DNA from: Rhododendron vialii
Taxonomy: Eukaryota > Streptophyta > Magnoliopsida > Ericales > Ericaceae
Assembly: GCF_030253575.1 (NCBI RefSeq)
Contig: NC_080557.1
Location: 43,662,501 to 43,726,500, forward strand
DNA: 64,000 bases
Direction: 5' to 3'
The position numbers and the translations under genes are program-made. The notes under the pieces are model-generated. The model was not told the origin of the DNA. It ran no database searches and saw only the letters and a program-made list of their open reading frames with translations. Positions 11,691 through 22,867 of the stretch are shown here, piece after piece. Positions within the stretch are counted from its first letter, which is position 1. Every line of letters begins with the position of its first letter.

Positions 11691-12223
11691 CTAGGGTTAG
11701 GGTCTTGATTAATCATATAATAAGGATTATTTAAATGCCCGATCCAGAGTGAACCTGCCTGAGGGGTTTCTTGTCACAGTCAAAAAAGGAGTCATTTAGT
11801 TTATCATTTTGAGACAATCAAACGCAAACTTGGGGTTGAGTTATTTTCAATGGAAGTTGATTAAAGATAAAACACATTTATGCATATCGTTTTGTTTGTT
11901 TTAGAGTTTGGTTTGGTCTTATTCAAATCCTAATGATCCCACTGCACGAAATTCCCAGAGTCATAAGACGGAACTTCATGAGAATTAAGAAGAATCTTTG
12001 AGTTGACTTTGTTAACTGGGGGTAGACCTTATATATTATATCTAAACAGCCGTCTAATAAGAAAAGAACGTCAGCAGGTTGAATTCTAAAATCCAAATAA
12101 TGCGTACATAAGCATATTGGTTGATTTTTTGGTACTAGCATGTCACTTAACATTGTCCTTTATGTGAATCTTCACTATGTTCGAGTATTTTCTTGCTGCT
12201 TATGATAAATATATGGATGCATT
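11691..12223. other. Spacer between the duplicated GRAS copies, no gene seen
   Basis: AT-rich DNA with only short frames. It ends at the 8-bp duplication of the hAT-type MITE. Confidence 0.5.
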
Positions 12224-12231
12224 AGTCCTTG

Positions 12232-12673
12232 CTAAGAAGCGTGCACACGTATCCGTGTCGCAGACGCGTCGGACGCGGACATATCGCTTGTCCGACATGT
12301 GATTATTTTGCCCGAATATTTATTTTTTTTCTTAGCCGGACACGTATCGGACACGTTTTGGGTTGTAATTTAAAACTTGAAATGGGGTAAAAATGTGTAT
12401 TTAAGACATGAACCAAATTTAAAATCAATATTAAATAACTTAACGATGAGAACACAATCCGCTATTCTCATTTTTTCCATTGGATTTTTTCATAATTTGG
12501 AAAAAATAGTTTTTTTACATAATGTTGAATTTATATGTACTATATAACTGTCTAATTATTTACATACTAATGTTTTCCCCAAAGTGTCCGTGTCCTAGTT
12601 TTGGGAAAAATCACGCGCCCGCATATATGTATCGTGTCGTGTCATGTCCCGTATCCGTATCTATGCTTCTTAG
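12232..12673. mobile_element. Non-autonomous hAT-type MITE, 442 bp, with perfect 8-bp target duplication
   Basis: Inverted ends CTAAGAAGC (9 bp, with weaker pairing beyond) and a perfect direct repeat AGTCCTTG at 12224-12231 and 12674-12681. CG-rich subterminal words such as CGTGTC, CGGACACGTATC and CCGTATCC occur at both ends around an AT-rich core. There is no coding capacity. It lies between the two GRAS copies, so it inserted after or near the time of the duplication. Confidence 0.88.
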
Positions 12674-13193
12674 AGTCCTTGTATTGTTAAAGGGATAAAC
12701 ACATGGAGGATCAGTGTTTGAGAGGGAAACATATTAATGAACTGATTTATTCCAACACTCATTGTTGAATGGCATAAATTTCGGTGATTGATCTGTTTTA
12801 GGCTGTTTGTACAATGGAGCATTGTTTTTCTTTGTTAATGAAAAATTGTCCCTTTTTTTTGTAGTATTTATTGGATTATTGCCGCTTGTGTTTCTCTTTT
12901 CCGTTTGTGATCCCTGCTTAGGTTCTTGGAAAACAATTACCAGAACAAGTTGCTTGAGGTTAGTGATGTCATTTAATGATTTTTTTCTGCTCTAGTAACA
13001 AATCAGCTATGTTGTGTGCACACAAAAGTACGTTTTATTTAACTCCAACTAAAGTTATACAGTCATCTACATAGTAATTTATAGGTTCGGGTATCGCGAA
13101 ACCCTAGCTATCTTACAAAAAGAAAAAGGCAGTAAAAAATTTGTACAAGCCGAAGATAGTCCTGTAGTGTGCTCGTTTGTGTATATTTTTAGT

Positions 13194-14750
13194 CTAACTC
13201 CAACTAGAAACTCTTACTAATGGAGTCCCCACAAAACACAACACCACTTGATTTTCTTTCTCCCCTTCAGTTCCTACCCTATACAGACCATCCCCATATC
13301 TCACTAGTTCTTTAGCTTCTGAAACAATATCTTTGCTCACCCTCCGGGCATTCAATCCAATCTTTGATGGAAGCCCATCTCTGCAATCTCTCTCTTCCCA
13401 CTTCTCAGAGCTAGAAAGAGAAGAAACATAGGGTGACACAAACAGACACTCCATGGCTATTCTTGCCTCTTTATGCTGCATAGGCATTTGCCACTCCATC
13501 GACTGAAGCAACGCTGTGACGCGGCCCAACTGCCCTTCAAAGAAAGATCCAAATCCGTAGCCATCACTTCTCCTCTCTTCCACCCTCATTCCATCCCCAT
13601 AAATTATGACTCCCCGGTTCCTAGTTCGATCACCGGTATAGATTGATTCTTGAGCTATCTTTAGGAACTGGGAAACATGCCTAGAGCTCTTCTGTCTCCC
13701 CATGTGAGGGAGACCTACCATGCAATTGAAGGCTAAAAACTCCCTTCCTCCAAACTTCATCATTTTCTTAATCTCGGATACCAATCCCTCCGTATCAATC
13801 TCATCAATTCTTAGTTTTATTCCACAAGAAAAGGCGTGTTTACATAGTCGCTCTTTTGTCTTCTCAAATCTCTGAAGGGGATGTACAGATTTGGAGTCGT
13901 CGCTTTTTAGTGATATGATTCGGGTAACCCGTTGGCGTTGCTTTGCCAGTGCCTCAATCAAGAGAGGCCATTGAACTCCTTCCCCCATGTCGAAGTCCAC
14001 GATACAAATTTGCTCTGCATCATCAGGTAAAGCCTCTAGTATCGATGAAGTAGCAATGACATGAGCAAATCTCCCGTAAGGGAAGAATTCATAGAAGGCC
14101 GTAAATGCCAACACATAATTCTTGCTTGCTTCATGTGTCAAATAGTCAAGATTTTGGTCCAGTGATTTGATCAAGTAATAAACAAGGCGTTGGGTGGCTC
14201 CTCCTCTTGGACTAGCCTTCTCTTCTAACCGCTTCAATATTACTTCCTCGAGCTCTTTGTTTCGATTCTCCATGGCCTCCCCATAAGCCTTGAGCAAATG
14301 GGGTATGCTCACTTCATCATCGACTTCCATGTCCTCCTGGGGAAAAACTAGGGGGCATTTGATTGATGAGACATCAACCGATTCTTCTGTAGTACAGAAT
14401 TCTTGTAAAGATGAACCGTTGTCACTTTCTGTACTCCAATTGAAGAACCCCTCAACCTCATCAATCGAGAGCTTTTCATTTAAAGTAATTCCAGAATCCT
14501 CCCGATTTCCTAAATGAGGTTCTAAGGAGGACTCGCCATGATACATGGACGAGATGAACTGGATTGAAGTAGAAAACTCAGGATAATGCTCAGATTCAGA
14601 GAGGAAATAATAAGGAAATTCACAATTTTCTGTGTCTGTATCCATGTCAAGACCAGGAAAATAAAGTTCATGAAAGGGGGAATCAAAAGTGTTGTGGTAT
14701 GACCATGAGGGCTGATACAGCTCAGGCTGCATCATTTCCATGGTCTCCAT
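13194..14750 (-). CDS. GRAS-family transcriptional regulator, NSP2-like group
   Basis: Single-exon gene of 518 codons. Residues 1-140 are acidic and disordered-looking, as is usual for the variable N-terminus. The GRAS domain spans about 144-518. It starts with HLLKAYGEAMENRN (leucine-rich region I), and the VHIID-equivalent motif is CIVDFDMGEGVQWPLL (249-264). EFLAFNCMVGLPHM lies at 337-350, and the C-terminal SAW-type end is LVRVSSWS. The aspartate-rich VHIID variant followed by EGVQW is characteristic of NSP2-type GRAS proteins, nuclear regulators of symbiosis genes and strigolactone synthesis. This protein is divergent from classical NSP2, so the role is inferred. ATGs occur at residues 1, 4, 6 and 7; the first is taken. 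A decayed tandem copy lies 2 kb away on the same strand. A different GRAS subgroup remains possible. Confidence 0.88.
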   Translation of the reverse strand: METMEMMQPELYQPSWSYHNTFDSPFHELYFPGLDMDTDTENCEFPYYFLSESEHYPEFSTSIQFISSMYHGESSLEPHLGNREDSGITLNEKLSIDEVEGFFNWSTESDNGSSLQEFCTTEESVDVSSIKCPLVFPQEDMEVDDEVSIPHLLKAYGEAMENRNKELEEVILKRLEEKASPRGGATQRLVYYLIKSLDQNLDYLTHEASKNYVLAFTAFYEFFPYGRFAHVIATSSILEALPDDAEQICIVDFDMGEGVQWPLLIEALAKQRQRVTRIISLKSDDSKSVHPLQRFEKTKERLCKHAFSCGIKLRIDEIDTEGLVSEIKKMMKFGGREFLAFNCMVGLPHMGRQKSSRHVSQFLKIAQESIYTGDRTRNRGVIIYGDGMRVEERRSDGYGFGSFFEGQLGRVTALLQSMEWQMPMQHKEARIAMECLFVSPYVSSLSSSEKWEERDCRDGLPSKIGLNARRVSKDIVSEAKELVRYGDGLYRVGTEGEKENQVVLCFVGTPLVRVSSWS

Positions 14751-14783
14751 GGTTCAGGTTGCATGGAACTTGTGTTATGGGAG

Positions 14784-14791
14784 TATATATA
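14784..14791 (-). promoter_or_regulatory. Candidate TATA box of the intact GRAS gene
   Basis: TATATATA preceded by CC on the minus strand, 34 bp upstream of the first ATG. At this spacing the leader would be almost absent, so translation may begin at Met4, Met6 or Met7, or transcription may start further upstream. The corresponding position in the pseudogene copy reads GTATCTACAG, no longer a TATA box. Confidence 0.5.
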
Positions 14792-15540
14792 GGCATGGCC
14801 ATATATTATTGCTGGAGTTATGGAGGCAATGGTTGGGAAGATAAAGTAGATCCCATATCCCAGGCATCTTGGACTCAAGAGTTTCTCAAATTTGTCCAAT
14901 TGGAACAATTCCACTGGAAATTCTCTTAAGAAAGATCACAAGAGGGGATATTGCTTGATTTGTTGACAAAATTCAACACCTAAAATACAACCACCTGCAA
15001 TATAAAACTGGATTGCATGTTTGACAGCTAATAAAATACATCAAAATTTTCGATACACACTCATTAAAAATAGAAAATAGATTATCCATCGGCATCAACG
15101 ATATCTCGATCTGTATCTTATGACACACTGCTGATCGGATAAAGGATTTTTTTAATGTGACGGAAAATGAGACGCAACAGCCTACAGGGTTTTATTTGAC
15201 GATTCTTTCCGTTCATTTTGCAGACCTCAAATGTGGATATCATTCGTTTATCAAATATCGATAAGAGGCTTGCGCAAATCATGTTTGTCTTTGGAGAAAT
15301 TAGCGGTTAGAACTGACTGTCCACTTTTCTTCAGATAGATATACTATGTTTAAATGGATACCCGTGCGATCATCTTGATTTTTTACGTGGACTATGTACA
15401 CATGTGGACGCATTGAAACGTATAAAATGATTGGTTGGAAATCATCACACGAGAGATCGTAGGAAGAAAATCATATTAGCAAAGGTCACAGTATTGGTTG
15501 TATCAGGATATGGGAGTTATGAAGGATGGAACTAGAGACT

Positions 15541-17275
15541 CTTCAGTTTTGTAAAAGAAACGGGACAGCTACAGTTTTCACCTTTTCGGGCCTATCTCAG
15601 GCTCCCGTGGATGATCAGAACCCTTCATTTTGCAAAGCTCGTTGATTGCTTCGACTATGCCTACATTTATGTCAATCGTATATTGATCAATGCATGACAG
15701 GAACACATTCATCTTTAGAAAAATGCACTCTGCCCTTTGGATCAAACCCAATTTTTTGATGTCATTTAGGTATTGATCGGCATCCTATAAAGCTATCAAT
15801 ATTATGTTTTCATGATTAAAGTACTCGATGAGCTCTAAAAAATGCACGGTTTGATCATCTAAAAAAGAGGAAACAGAAACAACGGAGCAGAGATATGTTT
15901 TTGATACTAGTACAAGCTATACTAGGTGGACAAAATGGAAACAGAATAATGGATACTGTCGCCATTGTTGCCCTAACATGCAAATTAAGCAGCTACAAAC
16001 GGAACATAGCACCATGCTATGACTGAAATCTGGAATCCCGGAGCAGAATGGCAGCAGTTCGGGCAGTTTAACCACAACAATGAACCACCATATAGGAGTA
16101 TTACTGAAATACATCTAAATAAGACTAGAGCATTTCGGATGCTTCAAATTGAACCTCCGAATGCACAACTGAACACCATGATCTTAGGATACCACAGCTT
16201 ATAAGCCAAATAAAAATGAATGATCTTGCGCAACCTCACACTATCATTCGCCATTCTCATCTCCATAATAGATCAAAACGGTTGTGTTACTTGCACAGAT
16301 TTTTGTACACATATCATGTACATACATGTGTACAAACTAATATAGTTATTCGTGTGTGTGTGTGTATATATATATTGTATAAATTAGCATAATTATAAAG
16401 TGTGCTAATATATAAATATACACACTTGCATATATTTCAAAAATACATATAGAATTAGTTTTATGCCTGAATTTCATCGTATAATGCATTTATATTTGTT
16501 GCTTTATGAGTTGTTTGTTTATTTGGAGCTATTCTTTCTTGATTCTCTTTATTTTTAACCGTCTGGGAGAAATATTTAAAAATAATGACATTAACAAAAT
16601 TAGCTCGATCATTCTAAAACTTGCCGATGTTTATTTATAACATATTTTAAAATTTCTTTCTGAGATTTTGTACTCAGTTTTGCCTAATATAACTTAAAGT
16701 ACGCGTTATAAACTTTTGTAGTTAGTAATGCATACCTTAATTTTATACGATCTTACTGTGGTTGACTAAAAAAAAAATAAACTTTTGCAATTATGATTAA
16801 CAGGTGCCTCTACTAGACTATATTTCTGGATCCGTCACTGTTATGTAGTGTTTGGTTATGAATATACTAGCGGATGAACACGTGCCTGAAGGCACTCCGC
16901 AACAAAACATTAAACAAAATCTAAACTAACAATGAATCATTTTTCCTTTCAACTAATCCAATATTACTCCTGCCAACTGGGATTATTTAGCCAAGCCCAC
17001 TTTGGCAAATTGCATTTAAATTGTGAAAAGGAAATCATGTTAAGAGTCAAGATCAACCACAAAATCAGTCCCAAAAAAAAAAACTACAATAGTCAAGGCT
17101 AACCATTGGTAACCACACCTGTTTAAAAAAAATAGTAACTACACAATTGAAACAAAATTCAATTGGACCTAAATTATCCTAACCTATTGAACAGTTAGCT
17201 CTGTTCCTATAAAATAGAACATGTATTGTGTATAAGAGCTTTTGGAGAGAGCTTTGATCATGGGTGAGGGGGAGA
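15541..17275. other. AT-rich intergenic DNA, no gene seen
   Basis: Includes TG/TA simple-sequence DNA at about 16350-16375. No frame shows a recognisable domain and no paired terminal repeats were found. Confidence 0.5.
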
Positions 17276-17465
17276 GAGAGAGCCCAAAAACTTTATATAC
17301 TCGAGTGTCAGCAAACTATTTTCAATAACATGAAAACACACCAAGAAATAAGATTTTCATGAACTTAATTGAATCCGATGACCAAAAAATTACTCATCTA
17401 GAAGGAACTTGATGAACCAACTTTTTTTAAATCTAGAGGGAACTTATGTATTTGCTTACAGCTGC

Positions 17466-17533
17466 GATTTAGTTAATTGGCGATGGAGAGTGTATATAAG
17501 ATTTAGTTAATTGGCGATGGAGAGTGTATATAT
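17466..17533. repeat. 34-bp tandem duplication
   Basis: Two adjacent copies of a unit starting GATTTAGTTAATTGGCGATG and ending in GTGTATATA. No coding context. Confidence 0.9.
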
Positions 17534-17848
17534 ATCATAGAGAGAGCAGGGTGGGATTAACATCGCATGAGAGAGATCATTCGTTCCAAATATATTTACA
17601 GGGCTCATTCTTTTCAAATATATTTACAGCCCTAGGACTCTTTGATCTCAATCGTAAGATTCATAGGAGTATAGGACAATTTTGGACTACAGGATTTATG
17701 TAGTATATAAGATTCAAATACTGAGCTAACCTATTATATAGATGTTTGTGTTCATAAAAAAAGTTTAGAAAATCTATTTTGAGTTGTCATGGACCCCTCA
17801 GAAGGTTTGTGCAACGGCCAACTAGCTAGTCTTTCAATTTTTTTTCGG

Positions 17849-20070
17849 GGAAATGACGGTCAAGAACGTGTTTTGATAATTAATACCCGTCAAGGTATGG
17901 GCACACGCCCCGAAAAATCCTTTTTTGTATAAATTCGGGTGCGCCCTTTTTGGAAAGCACGATGAAACGCTACAATTTAGAGTCGCCACTCGGGTTTTGC
18001 GGTATAATACCCAAGGAACCGAACTTAAAACGTTTGCTACGTGTTTGATTTGAAAAAGACTTGTAGACTGGACCGTCGTCACCTTCGATATCTCAGGTTC
18101 GGGAGCCAGGTTACGAGAGGGAAAGGATTTTATGGCACCCCTCTGGCCCAATCCGAAGATCGGTCTCTATTCGGGCATTTTGTAAAATATTTGCATTTTT
18201 CTCTTATTATTCATTTTTTAGCCAATTTGGGCGGGAGAATAGTTAGAGGGGATTAAAACTGTAACAAGTTGCATTATGTGACAAAATGTGATGGATAATT
18301 GATTGAAGAAATGAATATAGATTGAGAACAAGCACCTATGAGCATTTTAGACAAACTGGGACACACTGACCCATAATGACGCACGCAGAAGAAAACCTGT
18401 ATGCATTGGCCAGACCACTGCATACAGAGACAACCTGCGTACTCCACCATAGGACTGGCGTGCGCCGGTAGATCTAAGTTCGCAGCTTCTACTCTCAACC
18501 CTCTAGGCTCTGGAAAGGACCAGTGCACACTCAGGACAAACTACACAGTCAATATAGCAGAATAAATACAATTACAGGCAGCAGAGATGGCTTTAGAGCC
18601 ATAAAATAAACAAAACACCCCATAAATAGTGTGGGGGAAATGAACAGATGCCAAGACCTAGCTGCCATGCAAAGGCCAACCACTGGATGAGATCTAACTG
18701 TTGCACGCCAGTCATTGATGACCGTACACCAGTTATACCTTTCTATCCAGTGTTTGGCTTTGCATCTTCTGGGCTCTGGAACATGATCAGAAGGACCCTA
18801 GAGACATTCTAAAGCAGCATAAATAATATTAAGAAAGTAAAACTAGCAACTTTAACTATGAAAAGCAGTAAACTGGTTATTAGGCATGCTCACAATGATG
18901 AATAGACAAGAAATAAAGTATAAAATAAAGATCCAGACCCTAGTTCACAACTGAAGTACACCAGTTCCGAAGGGCTCTGAACTGGAGTATGCTAGTTACG
19001 AACTGGAGTACGCCAATTCCAAACAGATCCCAAACAGATCAAGTTAAAAACTGTACGTACTGCCACGGATCGGCGTACGCATGCTTATGACCGGCGCATG
19101 CCGATTCTAATCAGAAACGATTTTTTTTGAAACCTTGCTAGCTTTAGGGCCAGGACTAGTATTGATTATCAGCCTTGACCCAGCCAGCCCCCATCAGGGA
19201 TTAGAACAGAAAGCAGTACAAAAGTGTATATCTTTGGTTTTGAGGTTTGAGAGATGTTTGAACTTTGAACTTGAGGGTTGGATGATGGAGGGTGATGAAT
19301 GCTTGATTGTAAGAGGTGTATGGAGGGGTCTCTTGTTTACTCTTTCAATGGATGAAAGAAGAGCAAACAAGAAAATCAAGAAAAGATAAAGAAATAGACT
19401 TGGAGCTAGCAACCAAACTTGAAACTTGGAGAACCAACCCCTTGAAAGACTAATGGAGTGAGGTATGTATAGGAGAAAAGGGAGAGAGAGGGGTTAAGGC
19501 CAGTCAAAGGGACTGGTGCCTTTGCCCTTAAGACTTCCTTCTCATTGGATGAGAGGAAAATTAAGGTGATGGGATGGGTGTAAGAAATGTCCCCTGGCGA
19601 AGACTGCTTTTTCGACGGATTAAAAGGTTCCCATGTGCTGTAGACCCCTAACCATGGCTTCTGCATGCTGAAAAACACAAGTTTGACCAGAGGTTTGACT
19701 GGTGTACTCCAGTTCGGGTTTGGTCAACAGTCAAAGTTGACGGATGACTGACACGTGGCAGAGGACCAGCGCACGCAAGTTGAGTACCAGCGTATGCAAG
19801 TTGGGTTTTGCTAAGGCTTTTTAGTTCTGGTTTAAAGAGTTTGAAAGGGATCTGAAAGGGTTTTGGAAATGCTCAAAGCTCAAACATACTAACATTTTCG
19901 GGGTATTCTTGATTCGTTTCATCATCGGGGAATCAAATACCGTAAGTAAATTAATTTGGAAAGTCCAAAATAGGGTGTCTACACAAGGACATTTTCAGCA
20001 TTAACAAATGTTCTCAACATATCTTTTACGAGTATTAATTATCAAAACACGTCCTGGACCGTCATTTTCC
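17849..20070. mobile_element. Element of about 2.2 kb bounded by roughly 50-bp inverted repeats
   Basis: The left end (GAAATGACGGTC followed by GTGTTTTGATAATTAATAC) is matched in reverse complement at the right end (about 20020-20070). The interior has a well-conserved-looking block with AGAGTCGCCACTCGGGTTTT and GGTTACGAGAGGGAAAGGAT, wording known to me as a common dispersed repeat of plant genomes. It ends with GGGTGTCTACAC near 19980. No transposase or polymerase frame is visible, and the target duplication is unclear. It may be a large non-autonomous DNA element or a retroelement derivative flanked by a foldback element. Confidence 0.5.
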
Positions 20071-20089
20071 TTCTTCTTCTTCTTTTTTT

Positions 20090-20709
20090 TTTGTTTCTTT
20101 TTACTTTTGGTTGCTGCAACCCTAACATGGTTGGGCCCTGTAGTGAGAATATAGTGAGTAATCGCAGCTGTCCAAAAGTATTTTTAACGGTCTAGATTTA
20201 AAAGAAATTCTTAAAGAAATTCTTCCCTGCAAGAGTTTCTTTTAAATCTAAATCATTGATTGTTGAGATAAACGGATGCGACCCGTTTTCACAATCATCC
20301 CTTTTTTAATTTCTGCACATGTAACGTACTCGGAAATAATTACTTTATTAGTAAGCCCATTTTCTAAAAAATCCATGGCTGAAAGTCTCTCCCATGAATA
20401 ACTAATAAGCAAAAGGAGAATCGCTCAATCTATCCTGTAATGTACGTACGTATTTTTCTGTCTTTGCATGCATTTTTTTTCCTGTTATGTACGTACGTGT
20501 ATTTGTATACTCAATAATTAAACTGGTCAGAAGACAATTGTAAAATAATACAATATATATGTGAGCCAATGAGAATAAAATTCGAGTAGTCATGTAAAAC
20601 AGAAGGTTTTATTTTTTATTTTTAATATAACGTGGTTGGTAAGGTAAAGAGATTAAACTGATCCAATGATCAAAGTAGCAGACGCCTCCGGAGTTTCAAA
20701 AATGCTAAA
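20090..20709. other. AT-rich intergenic DNA, no gene seen
   Basis: Contains short duplicated words (GTACGTACGTAT-type near 20440-20500) but no supported gene. Confidence 0.45.
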
Positions 20710-20717
20710 GCCACACC

Positions 20718-21107
20718 CAAGGGTGGAACTAGGAATTTAATCTGTCTTAGGCTAACCCAAAATTTAATAAAAATTATTTTATGATTATTGTTAAACAAAT
20801 TTGTACAAAACTACGTAATTTTTCAAAAATAAACAAAAGAAAATATAAAAAAAGTACATTATTGAAGTTGTGTTCTATGTTGTTTAAGAGAGTAGAAATT
20901 ATTTTTTATTCGAATCCGAATGGGTATCTTCCAAAAATTCTCTTTCAATGAGATGGTCAAATAGGATGGATTGGACTACAAAAAAGAAATGAGTTGAGCT
21001 AAAATTTATTAAGTTAATATTTTACATATAAATTTTTTTTTTTTACCTCTGCCTTACTCCACCTGGGCTACAGCGGCCAGGTCATGATGCATGTAGTTCC
21101 GCCATTG
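20718..21107. mobile_element. Non-autonomous hAT-type MITE, 390 bp
   Basis: Ends CAAGGGTGGAACTA (left) and the complement of TAGTTCCGCCATTG (right) pair with two mismatches. The flanks GCCACACC and ACCACACC differ at one base, fitting an 8-bp target duplication. The GGCGGAAC-type end is common among plant hAT MITEs. No coding capacity. Confidence 0.7.
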
Positions 21108-21118
21108 ACCACACCCAA

Positions 21119-21607
21119 ATCACACACTCATTTACATATCCACACTCACAAGTGTATAGTGTACCCATAAGTGTGTGGGGGACCAAGGGTGGAGGGAGTG
21201 TGAGACAAGTGTAGACCAACAACATGTTTCATTCGTTCTTCAAACAATTGATCGTTTCTTCTAATCTCTGCAAAGACTGAAACAAAATCTCCGTGGATGC
21301 ATGATAGTATGGTTGTGTACATAAAAAAGATATTTTTAAAATCATTACAAACGAGGCTATCATCTATCGTTTCCAAAGTATGAAAAGTCATTGAGGTCAA
21401 TTGTAAATCGAAGCTACATTTTGTTCATAATATATATCTACTTTTTGCTTAACTTGTTAATCTAATTATTTTTTTCAATTAGGAACTAGAAAAAGTAAAT
21501 CACATATAGTTTAAATTTTTGACCCCACTTATCTAAAATCCTGGTTCCGCCCCTGGACAGGGGACGCCACACACTTATGAGTGTGGGTGTGTAAATGAGT
21601 GTGGATG
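21119..21607. repeat. Degenerate foldback with CACTCATTTAC inverted ends
   Basis: CACACACTCATTTACATATC near 21120 and the complementary GTGTAAATGAGTGTGGATGG near 21590 form inverted ends of about 40 bp. A hAT-type end (GGTTCCGCCCCTG, 21543-21555) is embedded without a visible partner. The structure looks like several overlapping insertions. Confidence 0.4.
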
Positions 21608-22218
21608 GTGAAGTAGTTTTTTAAGTTTTTGTGCCAAAATTAGGGCAACGCTTTGGGTGTGTAAATGAGTATGGAAGCAATAGAAGCCACAGTGGAGGTT
21701 TTGGTTGTTGTAATGGTGATAGTATTGGAGTGGTGGTAGGTAGTAATGGTGGCGACAATGGATTGAGGTTGCTCGATGGAGTGTTGGTGGCAACAGTGGG
21801 GGTGGTAGTAGTGATGGCAGTTGAATGATGGTGGTGGTGGTGAAGAGAGGGGTGGCAAATTCAATTAGAATTAAGTAGATATCAGGCTACTTAATTTTTG
21901 TAAACATTTAAGCCTACATTTTAAGAGATACTATAAATTTTAAGTACAATAAAATGTAGTTATCAGACCTACTTAATTAAGTATCACTTAATACTGCTGA
22001 ATTTGGTTATCAAAACACCTCTTAATATTTTGTCTACAAATGCGATGCAAATATTTAACAAATTACCACATCATGTTTTAGAAGGTCATTGGTCTGTCGT
22101 GCATACTGCATAGCACAGATTTCTTGGTAGTTTTTCACAATGCAAGAGTATCTTACCAATAAGATACTTTTGTGCTCTTGAGAGAAATTCAACAACTGTC
22201 TTAGATAGTTAGTCACAA
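21608..22218. other. Low-complexity GTG/GGT-rich and AT-rich DNA, no gene seen
   Basis: The 21700-21850 part is rich in GGTGGTGG-type words that create spurious frames with poly-His or poly-Val on either strand. Confidence 0.5.
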
Positions 22219-22867
22219 GTACTCCCTCCGTACCTTATTTAGAGTCCAATATTTTATTGGGAGAATTTTTCCCAGGTCCATTATACCACTTTCCAAACCC
22301 ACTAAGTCCACTTCTAAATTCTGTAACCTCCTAAGTCCACTAACCTATTAGTAAAGATATAATAACCCTGATTAGTCTAATATACCCCTGCTTTCAAAAA
22401 AAAAATTTTGGCCCGTTTTTTTCTCCATCTCCGTATTTTCCTCCATGTCAAATATATCCATTTACTCCCACTACAAAACCCGTCCCCCCTCCCCCCATTT
22501 CCAAATTAAATGAACCAGACTGAGAGGAAAAAACAAGCCATTGACCCAACGAACTAGACTGAGAGTCCTTCATCATCGTCGGGCTTCTTCATCGCCGGTC
22601 CTTCTTCGTCGTCGTCGGCCCTCCTTCGTCATCGTCGGCCCTCCTTCATCGTTGCCCTCCTTCATCAGTCGCGATCGTTCACTAACGATCGCACGTGTTC
22701 ACCCACGTTCGTCTCCGTCACACTAGTCGCCTTTGATTCGCCCTCGTTTCAGTCGGACGCCGTTCTTCGCCTTCGTCAGATCTAGTCGCCTTCGTTTCAG
22801 TGCTAGTCGCCGTTCTTCGCCTTCGTCAGATTCTACAACGCAATCGATACACCAGGTATGTTTCTCT

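Larger units (their letters stand above)
12930..15540 (-). repeat. Distal copy of the GRAS-bearing tandem duplication
   Basis: Partner of about 9390-11690; contains the intact gene. Similarity is visible in both flanks as well as in the coding part. Confidence 0.75.
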
